A stretch of 45,023 nt of DNA. Source: JAYZDF01 sp036337945. Lineage in GTDB: Bacteria; Myxococcota; Kuafuiibacteriia; Kuafuiibacteriales; Kuafuiibacteriaceae. Shown one piece after another: positions 26,035 to 34,276 of the stretch. Every line of letters starts with the position of its first letter. The first letter of the stretch is position 1. The position numbers and the translations under genes are program-made. Below the pieces are notes generated by a model. It worked only from the letters and a program-made list of their open reading frames with translations. It did not search any database and was not told the origin of the DNA. The DNA is taken from NCBI GenBank assembly GCA_036337945.1, contig JAYZDF010000140.1, forward strand, positions 1 through 45,023. Reading direction: 5' to 3'.

Positions 26035-26729
26035 TCTAGTTGTCCTTTTGTTGAAGCAACATCGCCTTGCCGCCGAGGGTCAATTGTCAGTGCCTGTTCG
26101 AGTGCTCTTGCGAATGACTTAAAACAGCCCTCGATCAAGTGATGACGGTTATAACCGTACTCACTGATAAGGTGTAGGTTCATTCGTCCCTCATCTGCTA
26201 ACGCGCGAAAGAATACTTCGCATAATTCTGCATCGAAACTGCCGACTCGCCCAAGCGGAATATCGACGCGATAAATGAATGAGGAGCGACCGCAAAGGTC
26301 AATATGTGCTCGAACTAGGGCTTCGTCAAAGGGTAGAGAAGCTTCGCCGTATCTTTTCATCCCTGCCCGGTCGCCCATGGCGGCCACGAGGGCTCGTCCT
26401 AAACAGATTCCAACGTCTTCAACAGTGTGATGTGGGTCTACTTCAATATCGCCTCGAGCATGAATTTTGACGTCTACTAAGCTGTGTTTCGCAAGTGCCT
26501 CCAGCATATGATCGAAGAACGGAACCCGCGTGTCGATTTGTGATCGACCTGTGCCATCCAAGTCGACGACCACGCTGACATCTGTCTCTTTGGTTCGACG
26601 CTGCACACTAGCTTGGCGAGCAATTGTTTCGTGTTTGCTCTTCTTACTTGTTCTTTTCCGGGTTGGAACAGGAAGACGAGGCTCGTCTTTAGGGGCGACT
26701 TTACCGTTTCGTTTTTTCTTTGCTGCCAT
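26031..26729 (-). CDS. hisB: imidazoleglycerol-phosphate dehydratase with basic N-terminal extension
   Basis: Sixth step of histidine biosynthesis. The monofunctional dehydratase core (about residues 43-232) carries its metal-binding His repeats: FFDHMLEALAKHS, VDPHHTVEDVGICLG, and NRHHLIEGCFKSFARAL. No phosphatase domain is present. The first ~42 residues are a Lys/Arg-rich extension (MAAKKKRNGKVAPK...TRKRTSKKSK) with no role known to me; no other start codon exists in that stretch. No other his genes are here, so histidine genes are scattered in this genome. It is last in the prfA-prmC-hisB run. Confidence 0.95.
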   Translation of the reverse strand: MAAKKKRNGKVAPKDEPRLPVPTRKRTSKKSKHETIARQASVQRRTKETDVSVVVDLDGTGRSQIDTRVPFFDHMLEALAKHSLVDVKIHARGDIEVDPHHTVEDVGICLGRALVAAMGDRAGMKRYGEASLPFDEALVRAHIDLCGRSSFIYRVDIPLGRVGSFDAELCEVFFRALADEGRMNLHLISEYGYNRHHLIEGCFKSFARALEQALTIDPRRQGDVASTKGQLD

Positions 26730-26748
26730 AGCTTATCTTCAGTGAAAT

Positions 26749-27615
26749 TTATGCAGGCCACGTTCCCGAGCAAACTCGAGGATGGCCGCCATAATCCTTT
26801 CTGACTTCGATAGCACCAAATCCTGCTGAATCGAGCAAGTTTTCGAGCGCATTTAGCTGATCAAAGCCGGCTTCCAAAACGAGAAATCCTCCTGGTTCCA
26901 GATGCTTACCCGCTTTTGCAACCAAATCTCTAATAAGGTCTAAGCCGTCGGTGCCCCCGTCGAGCGCTTGTTTGGGTTCGTGGTCTTTCACTTCTGGTGA
27001 GAGCGAGTCCACATCGCCACTGGGGATGTAAGGAAGATTGGATGCAATCAGATGGTACTTTTGAGAACTGCCTTCCCGACTTGAAAACAGGTCACTCTCA
27101 AAGATAGACACTCGATCATCAACGTTATTCTTGGAAATATTTCGAGTCGCTACTTCTCGAGCACCGGCTGAGATTTCAAAAGCGTCCACGGTAGAATTCT
27201 TGAGCTCGTGAGCAAGCGCAACCGCAATGCACCCTGAGCCGGTTCCTACATCTGCCAGACGAGGTGCTTCCGAGTCTTTCAATAAATCCAAGCATACTTC
27301 GATAAGAACCTCAGTATCTGGTCTCGGGATAAGGACATTCTTGTTCACTTCAAAATCGAGGCTCCAAAACTCTTTACTTCCAAGTAGGTAAGCGACCGGC
27401 TCGTGTTTTGAGCGTCGCTTCACAAGTTCTCTGATATGAGCGAGCTCTGACGGGTCGAGTGGTCGGTCGAAATGGGCGTATAGCATCACTCGTTGTACGT
27501 TCAGAACGTGAGAAATGATGAGCTCCGCATCTAGTCGAGCCGATTCAATGCCCTTTGATTCAAAGAACCCTCGCGTCCAATCTAGAACGCGTAAAATTGT
27601 CCAGGTTTCACTCAT
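26749..27615 (-). CDS. prmC: release-factor glutamine N5-methyltransferase PrmC/HemK
   Basis: It methylates the Gln of the GGQ motif in release factors. The N-terminal helical domain (about 1-85) binds the factor (AYLLGSKEFWSLDFEVNKNVLIPRPDTEVL); the SAM site is ADVGTGSGCIAVAL. The catalytic motif, normally (N/D)PPY, reads NLPY at residues about 192-195 here, confirmed as CTT for Leu on the minus strand. It starts 1 base after prfA, which encodes its substrate, so coupling is tight. Function is probably kept, since the Asn and Tyr remain. Confidence 0.92.
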   Translation of the reverse strand: MSETWTILRVLDWTRGFFESKGIESARLDAELIISHVLNVQRVMLYAHFDRPLDPSELAHIRELVKRRSKHEPVAYLLGSKEFWSLDFEVNKNVLIPRPDTEVLIEVCLDLLKDSEAPRLADVGTGSGCIAVALAHELKNSTVDAFEISAGAREVATRNISKNNVDDRVSIFESDLFSSREGSSQKYHLIASNLPYIPSGDVDSLSPEVKDHEPKQALDGGTDGLDLIRDLVAKAGKHLEPGGFLVLEAGFDQLNALENLLDSAGFGAIEVRKDYGGHPRVCSGTWPA

Positions 27616-27616
27616 A

Positions 27617-28690
27617 CTAACTGTCGGACTGATTTGCTTTCAGGAGTTCTGCTTGATGGTGGGTTCTTAGCGCGGTGACCAGTGGGGCAAGATCGCCGGA
27701 CATAATTTTTGGCAGATTGTGCATCGTAAGGTTAATTCTATGGTCGGACACTCGGTCCTGCGGGAAATTATAGGTTCTGATCTTTTCTGAACGATCACCG
27801 GTGCCCACCATAGAACGTCGTTGGTCACCTAATTCTTGCGCAGCCTTTCTTTGTTCTTGATCGTATAGACGTGCACGCAAAACTTTCATCGCTTTAGCCT
27901 TATTCTTGTGTTGCGATTTTTCGTCCTGACAAATCACAACAGTGTTGGAAGGAAGATGCACGATACGTACGGCTGAATCTGTGGTGTTGACCGACTGGCC
28001 ACCGTGCCCACCTGCGCGAAATACATCAATACGAAGATCTTTTTGCTCGATATTTACGTCTACTTCTGCGGCCTCAGGCATGACAGCAACGGTTACCGTT
28101 GAAGTATGAATACGCCCTTGTGACTCTGTGGCAGGAACTCGTTGGACACGATGAACTCCGCCCTCCCACTTGAAGTGTGAGTATACTTCGTCGCCTTCAA
28201 CTGTCGCAATGATCTCTTTGAAGCCACCAGCGGTGCCCGGACTATTGCTCATTGTGTCGACTTTCCAACCTTGATCTGAGGCATAACGACGGTACAGCTC
28301 GAATAGCTCTCCAGCAAATAGCGACGCTTCATCGCCACCAGCACCAGCCCGGATCTCGATAACAATATTTTTTTCATCAAGAGGGTCTTTCGGAAGAAGC
28401 TCGGTTTCAAGTTCGCCCTTGAGTTCTTCTAGGGCAGGAGTGAGCTCTTTTAGCTCGGCTTTCGCCATATCTTTGAGTTCTGGGTCGTCAGCATCGAGAA
28501 GTTCTTTCGCCTCTGCGATACTGCTCTCCATTTGCCGATATTTACGAAATAATTCGACGACTCCTTCGAGTTTTGAGCGTTCCTTGGTTAGTTTTGTGAG
28601 TTCGTCGATGTTGCTGGCAATCGCTGGGTCAGATAAGCGCGCATTCAGCTCCTCAAAACGGCGTTCTACATCCTCTAGTTTGTCGAGCAT
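27617..28690 (-). CDS. prfA: peptide chain release factor 1
   Basis: It recognises UAA and UAG. The anticodon-like tripeptide PAT is at 186-188 in VQRVPATESQGRIHTS, which marks RF1 and not RF2. The GGQ hydrolysis motif is at 230-232 (AGGHGGQSVNTTDSAVRI). The C-terminal domain contains the usual KIRTYNFPQDRVSDHRIN. Length 357 is normal. A clear ribosome site (AAGGAA) precedes the ATG. In an operon with prmC and DUF1385, a common bacterial arrangement with rpmE upstream. Confidence 0.97.
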   Translation of the reverse strand: MLDKLEDVERRFEELNARLSDPAIASNIDELTKLTKERSKLEGVVELFRKYRQMESSIAEAKELLDADDPELKDMAKAELKELTPALEELKGELETELLPKDPLDEKNIVIEIRAGAGGDEASLFAGELFELYRRYASDQGWKVDTMSNSPGTAGGFKEIIATVEGDEVYSHFKWEGGVHRVQRVPATESQGRIHTSTVTVAVMPEAAEVDVNIEQKDLRIDVFRAGGHGGQSVNTTDSAVRIVHLPSNTVVICQDEKSQHKNKAKAMKVLRARLYDQEQRKAAQELGDQRRSMVGTGDRSEKIRTYNFPQDRVSDHRINLTMHNLPKIMSGDLAPLVTALRTHHQAELLKANQSDS

Positions 28691-28713
28691 TTCGTTATTC
28701 CTTATATAAATCG

Positions 28714-29868
28714 TTACCGAGTAGCTTCGGATGCGAGGGCAGGGACTTCGGAGAAATCGCGAAAAACGCGTACCTGAGTGCGTTGGTCTGAGCGGGCCAA
28801 TTGTCTGGCTTCTTGTTCCGAAGCGGCAGCATATCTATCTTCTGCGTGAATCGCAGCGCGCATGGCAGACAAAGCGATTTCAAGCTGTTCGTCATCTGGC
28901 TCTTTCGTTGTAATTTTTTGCATCAGTGCGCCAGGGACGACGAGGGCTTGAACCCAAAATTGTTCCGGATGCCGAGCAGCATAGCGATTGATTTCATAAG
29001 CGAGACCCGCGAGCGGGAGCATTAGAGGAACTTTGAAAGCCAACATCGCTACGTGATTCAAATACTCATTTTCGGCGATTCTCGGAACGAAAGGAAAGAC
29101 AGCTGCAAACACAAAAATTGAAAGTACAAGGACAAAGAGTACGAAACTGGTTCCGCACCGTGCGTGAAAAGTGGTTTGCTTGCGCGCATTTTCGAGGGTC
29201 AGTTCGAGCCCTTGCTCATAGGCATTGATCGATTTGTGCTCCGCGCCATGATACTGAAATACACGTCGTATTTCGGGAATCATTGAAATACCCGAGACAT
29301 AAGCCACAAAGATAGAAAGTTTGAATACACCGTCGAGTGCGTGAAAACCAAACTGATCGACGGATAGATTTACTCCGGACCCGGCGAGTTTATCGACGAG
29401 TACGGTCAAGAAATGTGGCAATCCTTTGAACAAACCGAACGCCATAAGCAAAGACACTCCGATGGTGAAAGCCGTACTCAAGGGCGACTGGGCCGGCTCT
29501 GCTTCCTCTACGTCGGACTCAGAATAGATTGAACCCGATACGTGTTGCTCTTCTGTGTCTGCTGTTTTTTGTAAAGCTTCGTTGGTTGAGTCTGACTCAA
29601 TCTCGGCATGTTGAGCGGAAAAATTCAGCGCTTGGATTCCATTGTAGAGGGATTCAATTAATACAACAGAGCCACGTAAAAATGGCCATCGTAGAAATTT
29701 GATACGTTCGAACAAGGAGACCCAGACATCTTCGCGGACGATGATACTACCGTTGCCTTTGCGTACTGCTACCGCGAGAGCTCGCGGCGACCGCATCATC
29801 ACTCCTTCGATGACCGCTTGGCCGCCCACATATGCTTGTTCTTCCTCGTTCGTTGATATGATGCTCAT
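28714..29868 (-). CDS. DUF1385 (YqhQ-like) membrane protein
   Basis: The N-terminus YVGGQAVIEGVMMRSP is the DUF1385 signature, followed by a basic cytoplasmic segment. Residues about 130-160, 185-205, 245-265 and 275-295 are hydrophobic helices, and YHGAEHKSINAYEQG and FHARCGTSFVLFVLVLSIFV are conserved family blocks. A central acidic loop (SDSTNEALQKTADTEEQ) precedes the first helix. The family is commonly found next to rpmE and prfA, as here; its biochemical role is not known to me. 23 bases separate it from prfA. Confidence 0.9.
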   Translation of the reverse strand: MSIISTNEEEQAYVGGQAVIEGVMMRSPRALAVAVRKGNGSIIVREDVWVSLFERIKFLRWPFLRGSVVLIESLYNGIQALNFSAQHAEIESDSTNEALQKTADTEEQHVSGSIYSESDVEEAEPAQSPLSTAFTIGVSLLMAFGLFKGLPHFLTVLVDKLAGSGVNLSVDQFGFHALDGVFKLSIFVAYVSGISMIPEIRRVFQYHGAEHKSINAYEQGLELTLENARKQTTFHARCGTSFVLFVLVLSIFVFAAVFPFVPRIAENEYLNHVAMLAFKVPLMLPLAGLAYEINRYAARHPEQFWVQALVVPGALMQKITTKEPDDEQLEIALSAMRAAIHAEDRYAAASEQEARQLARSDQRTQVRVFRDFSEVPALASEATR

Positions 29869-30073
29869 CGGGTTACCTGCAGGATATACTAAGGCCGACG
29901 CCCCGTGAGCGCCAAGACTTTAAGTAGGTTGGATTGCAACTTTTGAGGGATGTAGTCCCTTCCAATCGGGCTTGGCCGTGAGGCTGTTAGCCACTAACAC
30001 TGCTGAAGAATTACGATCAGCTGTCAGGCCGTACCGGTCGATTGTGGTCCGTCTGCCGGAGGAGGAATAAGAA
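29869..30073 (-). other. intergenic stretch between rpmE and DUF1385 gene
   Basis: 205 bases without a convincing gene. A short ORF across it (64 codons, 29920-30114) overlaps rpmE and looks spurious. The minus strand has a possible promoter before the DUF1385 gene (TTGGCG, 18 bases, TAGTAT at about 29886-29915) and AGG eight bases before the ATG. A small hairpin (AGGGA, five bases, TCCCT) is not a terminator. Confidence 0.35.
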
Positions 30074-30280
30074 CTAGCTCGATTTACGCTTGTAGCGTTT
30101 GTTGAACTTTTCAACCGCGCCTTTTGCTGCAGCTCGCTTTTGTTTCCCTGTGTAAAAAGGATGGCATGTGTTGCATACGTCGATCTTGCAATCGCCTAGG
30201 GTAGAGCGGGTTTCAAATACGGTACCGCACGCGCAGGTAACAGTTGCAGTCACATAATTCGGATGGATATCTGCTTTCAT
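30074..30280 (-). CDS. rpmE: 50S ribosomal protein L31, zinc-binding form
   Basis: The true start is the ATG at 30280, preceded by GAGGAA; the upstream extension of this reading frame is not conserved and should be discarded. The 68-residue product begins MKADIHPNYV, the family hallmark, and has the C+ zinc ligands: CAC at 16-18 and CNTC at 36-39 (TCACGTVF; CNTCHPFYTGKQ). The basic C-terminus (KFNKRYKRKSS) contacts rRNA. It heads the rpmE-DUF1385-prfA-prmC-hisB run. Confidence 0.96.
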   Translation of the reverse strand: MKADIHPNYVTATVTCACGTVFETRSTLGDCKIDVCNTCHPFYTGKQKRAAAKGAVEKFNKRYKRKSS

Positions 30281-30416
30281 AATTTCCTCTGTTTCATCCG
30301 GACAGGCAGGAAGAACTGCCTTGCCACGAAGGTCTGCGGTTTTGCTGTGTTTTAGCGAACCTGTCAAGTACGACCTTTCATTGAAACGCAGGGTTCTCAC
30401 ATGCAAATCGAAACAT
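30281..30416 (-). promoter_or_regulatory. rpmE: rpmE leader with TTGACA box and hairpin
   Basis: On the minus strand a perfect TTGACA lies at 30367-30362, but the -10 region 17 bases on is poor (CAAAAC), so the promoter assignment is tentative. Between it and the gene is a perfect 6+6 hairpin, AGGCAG-6-CTGCCT (30304-30321), about 24 bases before the ATG, close enough to affect ribosome access. It could serve autoregulation of L31, or be incidental. Confidence 0.3.
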
Positions 30417-31532
30417 TCATAGTTTACCCTTGAATCGTTCATCGTTTTCAAGCGTCGCGAGTGCTGCTTCGACCGAAGGTTGTTCATAAGCGGGTCGAAA
30501 CTGAAGCTTTTGGGTAAGGGTTTGTGCCGCATTGAGGGCTCGAGGGACGCTATTGATCAAAGAGTGGTCATCCTCGACGCAATCAAGATTGATCCATTCT
30601 TCATACATTTGTTTTGCGCGTGCGGATCGTCTGACATCTACGGTTTCGTCGTGATTGCCATGGAGGATATAGGTTGGAACTCGAATGACAGGATAAGCTT
30701 GATGGTTCTTCGCGTCTTCAAAAAAACCGTAAGAGAGTTTCTCGGGCTTGCTTGTGCCGTAGTGGTCCACCATTGCGAAACCATCTTTTTGCCAAAGTTG
30801 AATGTCTTCGATGCTATGACGTCCTTTGAGGCCTTCAAAAAAATCAAATGCTGGAGCCATAAGTACCAGCCCTTTGACTCGGTCATCCTTTGCGGCCACG
30901 AGGCTTGCAATATATCCTCCTAGGCTGGACCCGATGATCACGTTTCGGTCAGCCAACAATCTTCTAACGATATCTACCGACCGCGAAACGGTCAATTCTG
31001 AGAAATTACCAGCGTTTTGATCCGGGACAACAACATCGTAGCCCTTTTGTTGTAATGCGGTGACAATCACTCCGGCTTTTTTTGATTTTGGGCTTGAGGC
31101 GAACCCATGAAGATAAATGATTCGATCGGGTGATAGATGAGAGGGAAGTCTCGGAGCTAAGAGGTCTTCTTTCAACCCATTGAAAATATCATCCGCGGTT
31201 TGCAACGCGTTTTCTAAATTAGTTTCAAGTTCATCTAGATCAATTCCCATCCAACCCTTGCAAGCTGTCTTTACTTCTTTGATTTTATTGAGAGACTTTG
31301 CGAGCAATTTACAGGTGCCAGCAGGTACTCCAATTTTATGTTTATGCAGAGCCGCAGAAATTTGGATAAGCGCCTGAAGTAGCAAACGAGTTCGACCGCG
31401 TTCATCGTACCAAGCATATTCCCATAGCTCGTGTGCCTCAAAGACGTATCCGTTGTGAAATAAGCTTAATCCTAGGTTTACAAGCTCGTAGAGCTCATCA
31501 TCTTCTGGCGGATAAGAATACTTGTTCTTCAT
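30417..31532 (-). CDS. DUF309 / YqiA-type esterase fusion
   Basis: Two domains in 371 residues. Residues about 15-95 match DUF309 (FHNGYVFEAHELWEYAWYDERGRTRLLLQALIQISAALHK), an all-helical domain of unknown role. Residues about 135-350 are an alpha/beta hydrolase of the YqiA/UPF0227 type: IYLHGFASSPKSKKA, nucleophile Ser203 in GSSLGGYIAS, Asp295 in HGNHDETVD, His323 in DDHSL. YqiA is a small serine esterase of E. coli. Both domains are complete and in frame with no stop or frameshift between them, so this is a real fusion. The ATG is 1 base from the nadK stop, which implies one operon. Confidence 0.85.
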   Translation of the reverse strand: MKNKYSYPPEDDELYELVNLGLSLFHNGYVFEAHELWEYAWYDERGRTRLLLQALIQISAALHKHKIGVPAGTCKLLAKSLNKIKEVKTACKGWMGIDLDELETNLENALQTADDIFNGLKEDLLAPRLPSHLSPDRIIYLHGFASSPKSKKAGVIVTALQQKGYDVVVPDQNAGNFSELTVSRSVDIVRRLLADRNVIIGSSLGGYIASLVAAKDDRVKGLVLMAPAFDFFEGLKGRHSIEDIQLWQKDGFAMVDHYGTSKPEKLSYGFFEDAKNHQAYPVIRVPTYILHGNHDETVDVRRSARAKQMYEEWINLDCVEDDHSLINSVPRALNAAQTLTQKLQFRPAYEQPSVEAALATLENDERFKGKL

Positions 31533-31533
31533 T

Positions 31534-32421
31534 TCACGACCGAGCGTGGGCTACCAGGCGAAGAGGGCGGTTGGTTAGAGTGAAGCTCACTTTTGTACCG
31601 AACGGAACCTTATAACTACGGTGAGAGCCATCGATATAAATAGACGCACTTTGGCTGCGGCACTCGACAGCTAATCTCTCTTTTGCGTCTAGAATTCCTC
31701 CAGTGAGTTCAACCGTACTCCCGGGTGGTGCGTATGGTTCTCGTACGATGTATTCGAAGCGAGTATCAGTCAGAGGCAGTGCCGTGCCTCCGGCAGAACG
31801 GATGGCAGCGGTTGAACCAGCAGGAGTGGCAATCCATATACCTGAACTGCGCTGTAGTTCTTCTCCTTCGGGCGTCAATATTCGGTACCGCGTTGTTACT
31901 GCTGGATTGTCATGACAAAACAAAACATCGTTTAAGACTGGCTCAGGAATTCGACGTCTTCCAACCCTCACAACCAACCGTTGGATTTCTAAAGGGGTAA
32001 TACGATCGCTTGCTAAGTCGTCTAGTCTTCTTGCGAAGGTAGGCGCACGGCAGCAAGTCAGAAAGCCTACCGAATATGCAGGCGCGGAGTTGACACCCAA
32101 AACAGGAATAGAATTTCTAACTGCGTGTGAAGCCCTCAGCAAGGTTCCATCCCCGCCTACGCAAATGACTAAATCGACTCCCGAGATTGGTTTTGATGGT
32201 GGCGAGTTTCTTTCGCTGAATTTGACTCCTTGAGACCTTAGCTCTCGCCTGACAATTTTCAAGGATTCTGCATGTTCATCATGTGCTCTTTCGAATGACT
32301 TCACAGAGGCATGACCGGCCTCCAGCAATTTTTTGAACTTCTTCGCATCGCGGGCATGGGTTTGCCGCAAAGTCGTAAGGGGCGTCTTTTTGGCGATGAG
32401 CAGTGCCTTGGCTACTCGCAT
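31534..32421 (-). CDS. nadK: NAD kinase
   Basis: ATP- or polyphosphate-dependent kinase that makes NADP from NAD. The glycine loop VGGDGTLLRA, NSAPAYSVGFL, and the NDVLFCHDNPA and SSGIWIATPAGSTAA blocks are family hallmarks. I chose ATG 32421 (MRVAKALLIAKK, where the family normally begins); an upstream in-frame TTG at 32493 would add 24 non-conserved residues. Neither has a good ribosome site. The next gene starts one base after its stop. Confidence 0.94.
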   Translation of the reverse strand: MRVAKALLIAKKTPLTTLRQTHARDAKKFKKLLEAGHASVKSFERAHDEHAESLKIVRRELRSQGVKFSERNSPPSKPISGVDLVICVGGDGTLLRASHAVRNSIPVLGVNSAPAYSVGFLTCCRAPTFARRLDDLASDRITPLEIQRLVVRVGRRRIPEPVLNDVLFCHDNPAVTTRYRILTPEGEELQRSSGIWIATPAGSTAAIRSAGGTALPLTDTRFEYIVREPYAPPGSTVELTGGILDAKERLAVECRSQSASIYIDGSHRSYKVPFGTKVSFTLTNRPLRLVAHARS

Positions 32422-32544
32422 ACGTATACTTTGGATCGCTTCGAAGATAAGCGCAAAATAAACCTCTATTTTCCTACGATATTTCGGGTTCAAGGTCTCA
32501 TCTAGCTTGTCTCTTTAGAATACTGGGACTAATGTCTCCGCGAA
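32422..32544. promoter_or_regulatory. divergent intergenic region, nadK / FNR-like reductase
   Basis: 123 bases between divergent genes. It is AT-rich towards nadK. I see no reliable promoter or operator. If nadK starts at the upstream TTG the gap shrinks to 51 bases. Confidence 0.25.
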
Positions 32545-33207
32545 ATGACAGAAGAGCAAACTCATCAAACCGCGAAAGTAATAAAAATTAAAGAAGAGAG
32601 CACAGGGCTGTTAGCTGCGACTCTTGAGGTTGCTGCAGATGTCAGCGCGGCCTATTCCAAACCGGGTCAGTACATTGTTTTACATCCAGAAACCTCTGAG
32701 AAACCCGTGTTTATGGCGCTTGCCTCAGCGCCAGGTCACACTGAGCTAGAATTGCTTATAGGACAGCCCGCCGCAGAAAAATTACAATTTACTGAAGGTT
32801 CGACAGTGCGTATTGATCCGCCGGCAGGAAATGGTTATCCGGTCGATTTAGCAAAAGGGAAAAACGTCATCTTATTTGCTGTAGGAAGCGGTATGTCACC
32901 GATTCGGTCTCTCATTGAATACATTCGTGCAAATCGTAATGACTTTTTAAATGTTGATGTCTTTCTGGGCGCCCACACCGAAGAGTCCCATCCTTATCGA
33001 CAGCACGACGAAGCCTGGGCCGCGGACAATATTTCGATTCACAGAACAACATCTCGTCCTTGGGTACAAGATGTTTTTCGTAATAGCTCAGTTTCTGCTG
33101 AGAACGCTGTCGCATTCGTCTGCGGGATGAAGGAGATGGTTAATGGCGTCACTGAAGCGCTGACCGACGCTGGAATGAATGCCGATCTTATTCGGCAAAA
33201 TTATTGA
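32545..33207 (+). CDS. ferredoxin/flavin reductase-like FAD/NAD(P) oxidoreductase
   Basis: The 220-residue protein has the FNR two-domain layout: an FAD-binding beta-barrel (residues 1-105, with KPGQYIVLHPE and the usual R-x-Y-S region replaced by VFMALASAPG) and an NAD(P) domain (106-220) with the GSGMSPIRSLIEYI nucleotide loop and VCGMKEMVNGVTEAL. There are no cysteine clusters for an Fe-S centre. Likely an electron-transfer reductase; donor and acceptor are not evident. The stop overlaps a possible TTG start of ygfZ. Confidence 0.85.
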   Translation: MTEEQTHQTAKVIKIKEESTGLLAATLEVAADVSAAYSKPGQYIVLHPETSEKPVFMALASAPGHTELELLIGQPAAEKLQFTEGSTVRIDPPAGNGYPVDLAKGKNVILFAVGSGMSPIRSLIEYIRANRNDFLNVDVFLGAHTEESHPYRQHDEAWAADNISIHRTTSRPWVQDVFRNSSVSAENAVAFVCGMKEMVNGVTEALTDAGMNADLIRQNY

Positions 33208-33215
33208 GATTTAGC

Positions 33216-34220
33216 ATGGCAAAGACGATTCAAGAACTCGCCCTAATCAGGCAAAAAGTTGCTCTATACGAGCGTACAGATATTCGAACCTTGCGATTGT
33301 CGGGGCCTGACCGAACCCGTTTCTTGAACGGGATGGTTACAAATGACGTTACGAAACTTACCGACAAAGAAGCTTTGTGGGCGGTTAAAACAAACAACAA
33401 AGGGCGAACAGAAGGTTTGCTTCGGTTACGAAGCATTGATGATGTTATTGAAATAGAAACCGAAAGTGTTGTCGCTGCCAAAATTCTTCAAATTCTCGAT
33501 CAGTATATAATCATGGACGATTGCGAGATAGCGGATGTGTCATCGGAGCGCGGAGTTTTCCTCTTTGTTGGGGCAGAATCATCAGAGATTCTCGCCAATT
33601 TGGGATTCGAAATTTCCTCCGACGAAACTGTGGAGGGTTCTATTTTCCAGGGGCTGTTAGGGTTCGCCATTCGTGACAGGAGCTTTGGCGTCGATGGGTA
33701 TGAAGTTCACATTCCAAGTGGCAAACTTGTTGAATGGGAGCAAAGATTGTCTGGTCTCAACGTACCTCACGTTTCTCTCGAGCTTCTCGAAATCCTACGG
33801 GTCAAAGCAGGCCGAGTTCGAAATTATCTTGATATTGATGAAGATACGATTCCTCTGGAGGCTCGACTGGAGTACGCGATTGATTTCGAGAAAGGTTGTT
33901 ATGTTGGGCAGGAAGTTATCGCTCGTGCGACCAACTTAGGACAGGTCAATTATCTCCTGGTTGGTCTGTTGTTTGACGGCGAGCAAGGCGATCTGAAGAC
34001 GTCGTTGTCTGAGTCTGAATTTGTATTAAATCCAACCGACTCGGAAAAGGTCGTCGGAGAAGTGACCACGGCCGTTTATTCACCAGAGCTGCAGCGCACG
34101 ATTGCCCTGGGCTACGTTCATCGTAAGTATGAAAATGTCGGTACGCGACTTACATGTGCCTCCAAATCAGAACCAATTCGATCTTATTCGGTCGAAGTTG
34201 CCGCTCTACCATTCGAATAA
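33216..34220 (+). CDS. ygfZ: YgfZ/GcvT-family folate-binding protein
   Basis: Tetrahydrofolate-binding protein involved in iron-sulfur enzyme maturation and repair. The motif KGCYVGQEVIAR is diagnostic. The N-terminal folate domain (SGPDRTRFLNGMVTNDV) and long C-terminal beta region are present. ATG 33216 is chosen with GAG nine bases upstream; a TTG at 33204 overlapping the previous stop is possible. It directly follows the FNR-like reductase gene, which suggests a shared role in redox or Fe-S handling (inference). Confidence 0.94.
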   Translation: MAKTIQELALIRQKVALYERTDIRTLRLSGPDRTRFLNGMVTNDVTKLTDKEALWAVKTNNKGRTEGLLRLRSIDDVIEIETESVVAAKILQILDQYIIMDDCEIADVSSERGVFLFVGAESSEILANLGFEISSDETVEGSIFQGLLGFAIRDRSFGVDGYEVHIPSGKLVEWEQRLSGLNVPHVSLELLEILRVKAGRVRNYLDIDEDTIPLEARLEYAIDFEKGCYVGQEVIARATNLGQVNYLLVGLLFDGEQGDLKTSLSESEFVLNPTDSEKVVGEVTTAVYSPELQRTIALGYVHRKYENVGTRLTCASKSEPIRSYSVEVAALPFE

Positions 34221-34256
34221 CTCCCTAAGTGCACTTCGCGAAATCTGTGATTTTGC

Positions 34257-34265
34257 TGGTATAAT
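34257..34265 (+). promoter_or_regulatory. extended -10 promoter of the MopE-like lipoprotein gene
   Basis: TGGTATAAT is a perfect extended -10 element (TG, one base, TATAAT). No good -35 lies 16-18 bases upstream, as is common with extended -10 promoters. The expected transcription start is about 34271-34273 and the GTG start is at 34277, so the mRNA would have almost no leader. Confidence 0.5.
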
Positions 34266-34276
34266 CTCGAAGGCTA

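Noticed and set aside
29920..30114. 64-codon ORF between rpmE and DUF1385 gene
   Set aside because: Overlaps the rpmE 3' end, no family signal, no ribosome site.
30281..30532. N-terminal extension of the rpmE reading frame (84 codons)
   Set aside because: Overlaps the upstream fusion gene, not conserved; the family start MKADIHPNY with GAGGAA is at 30280.
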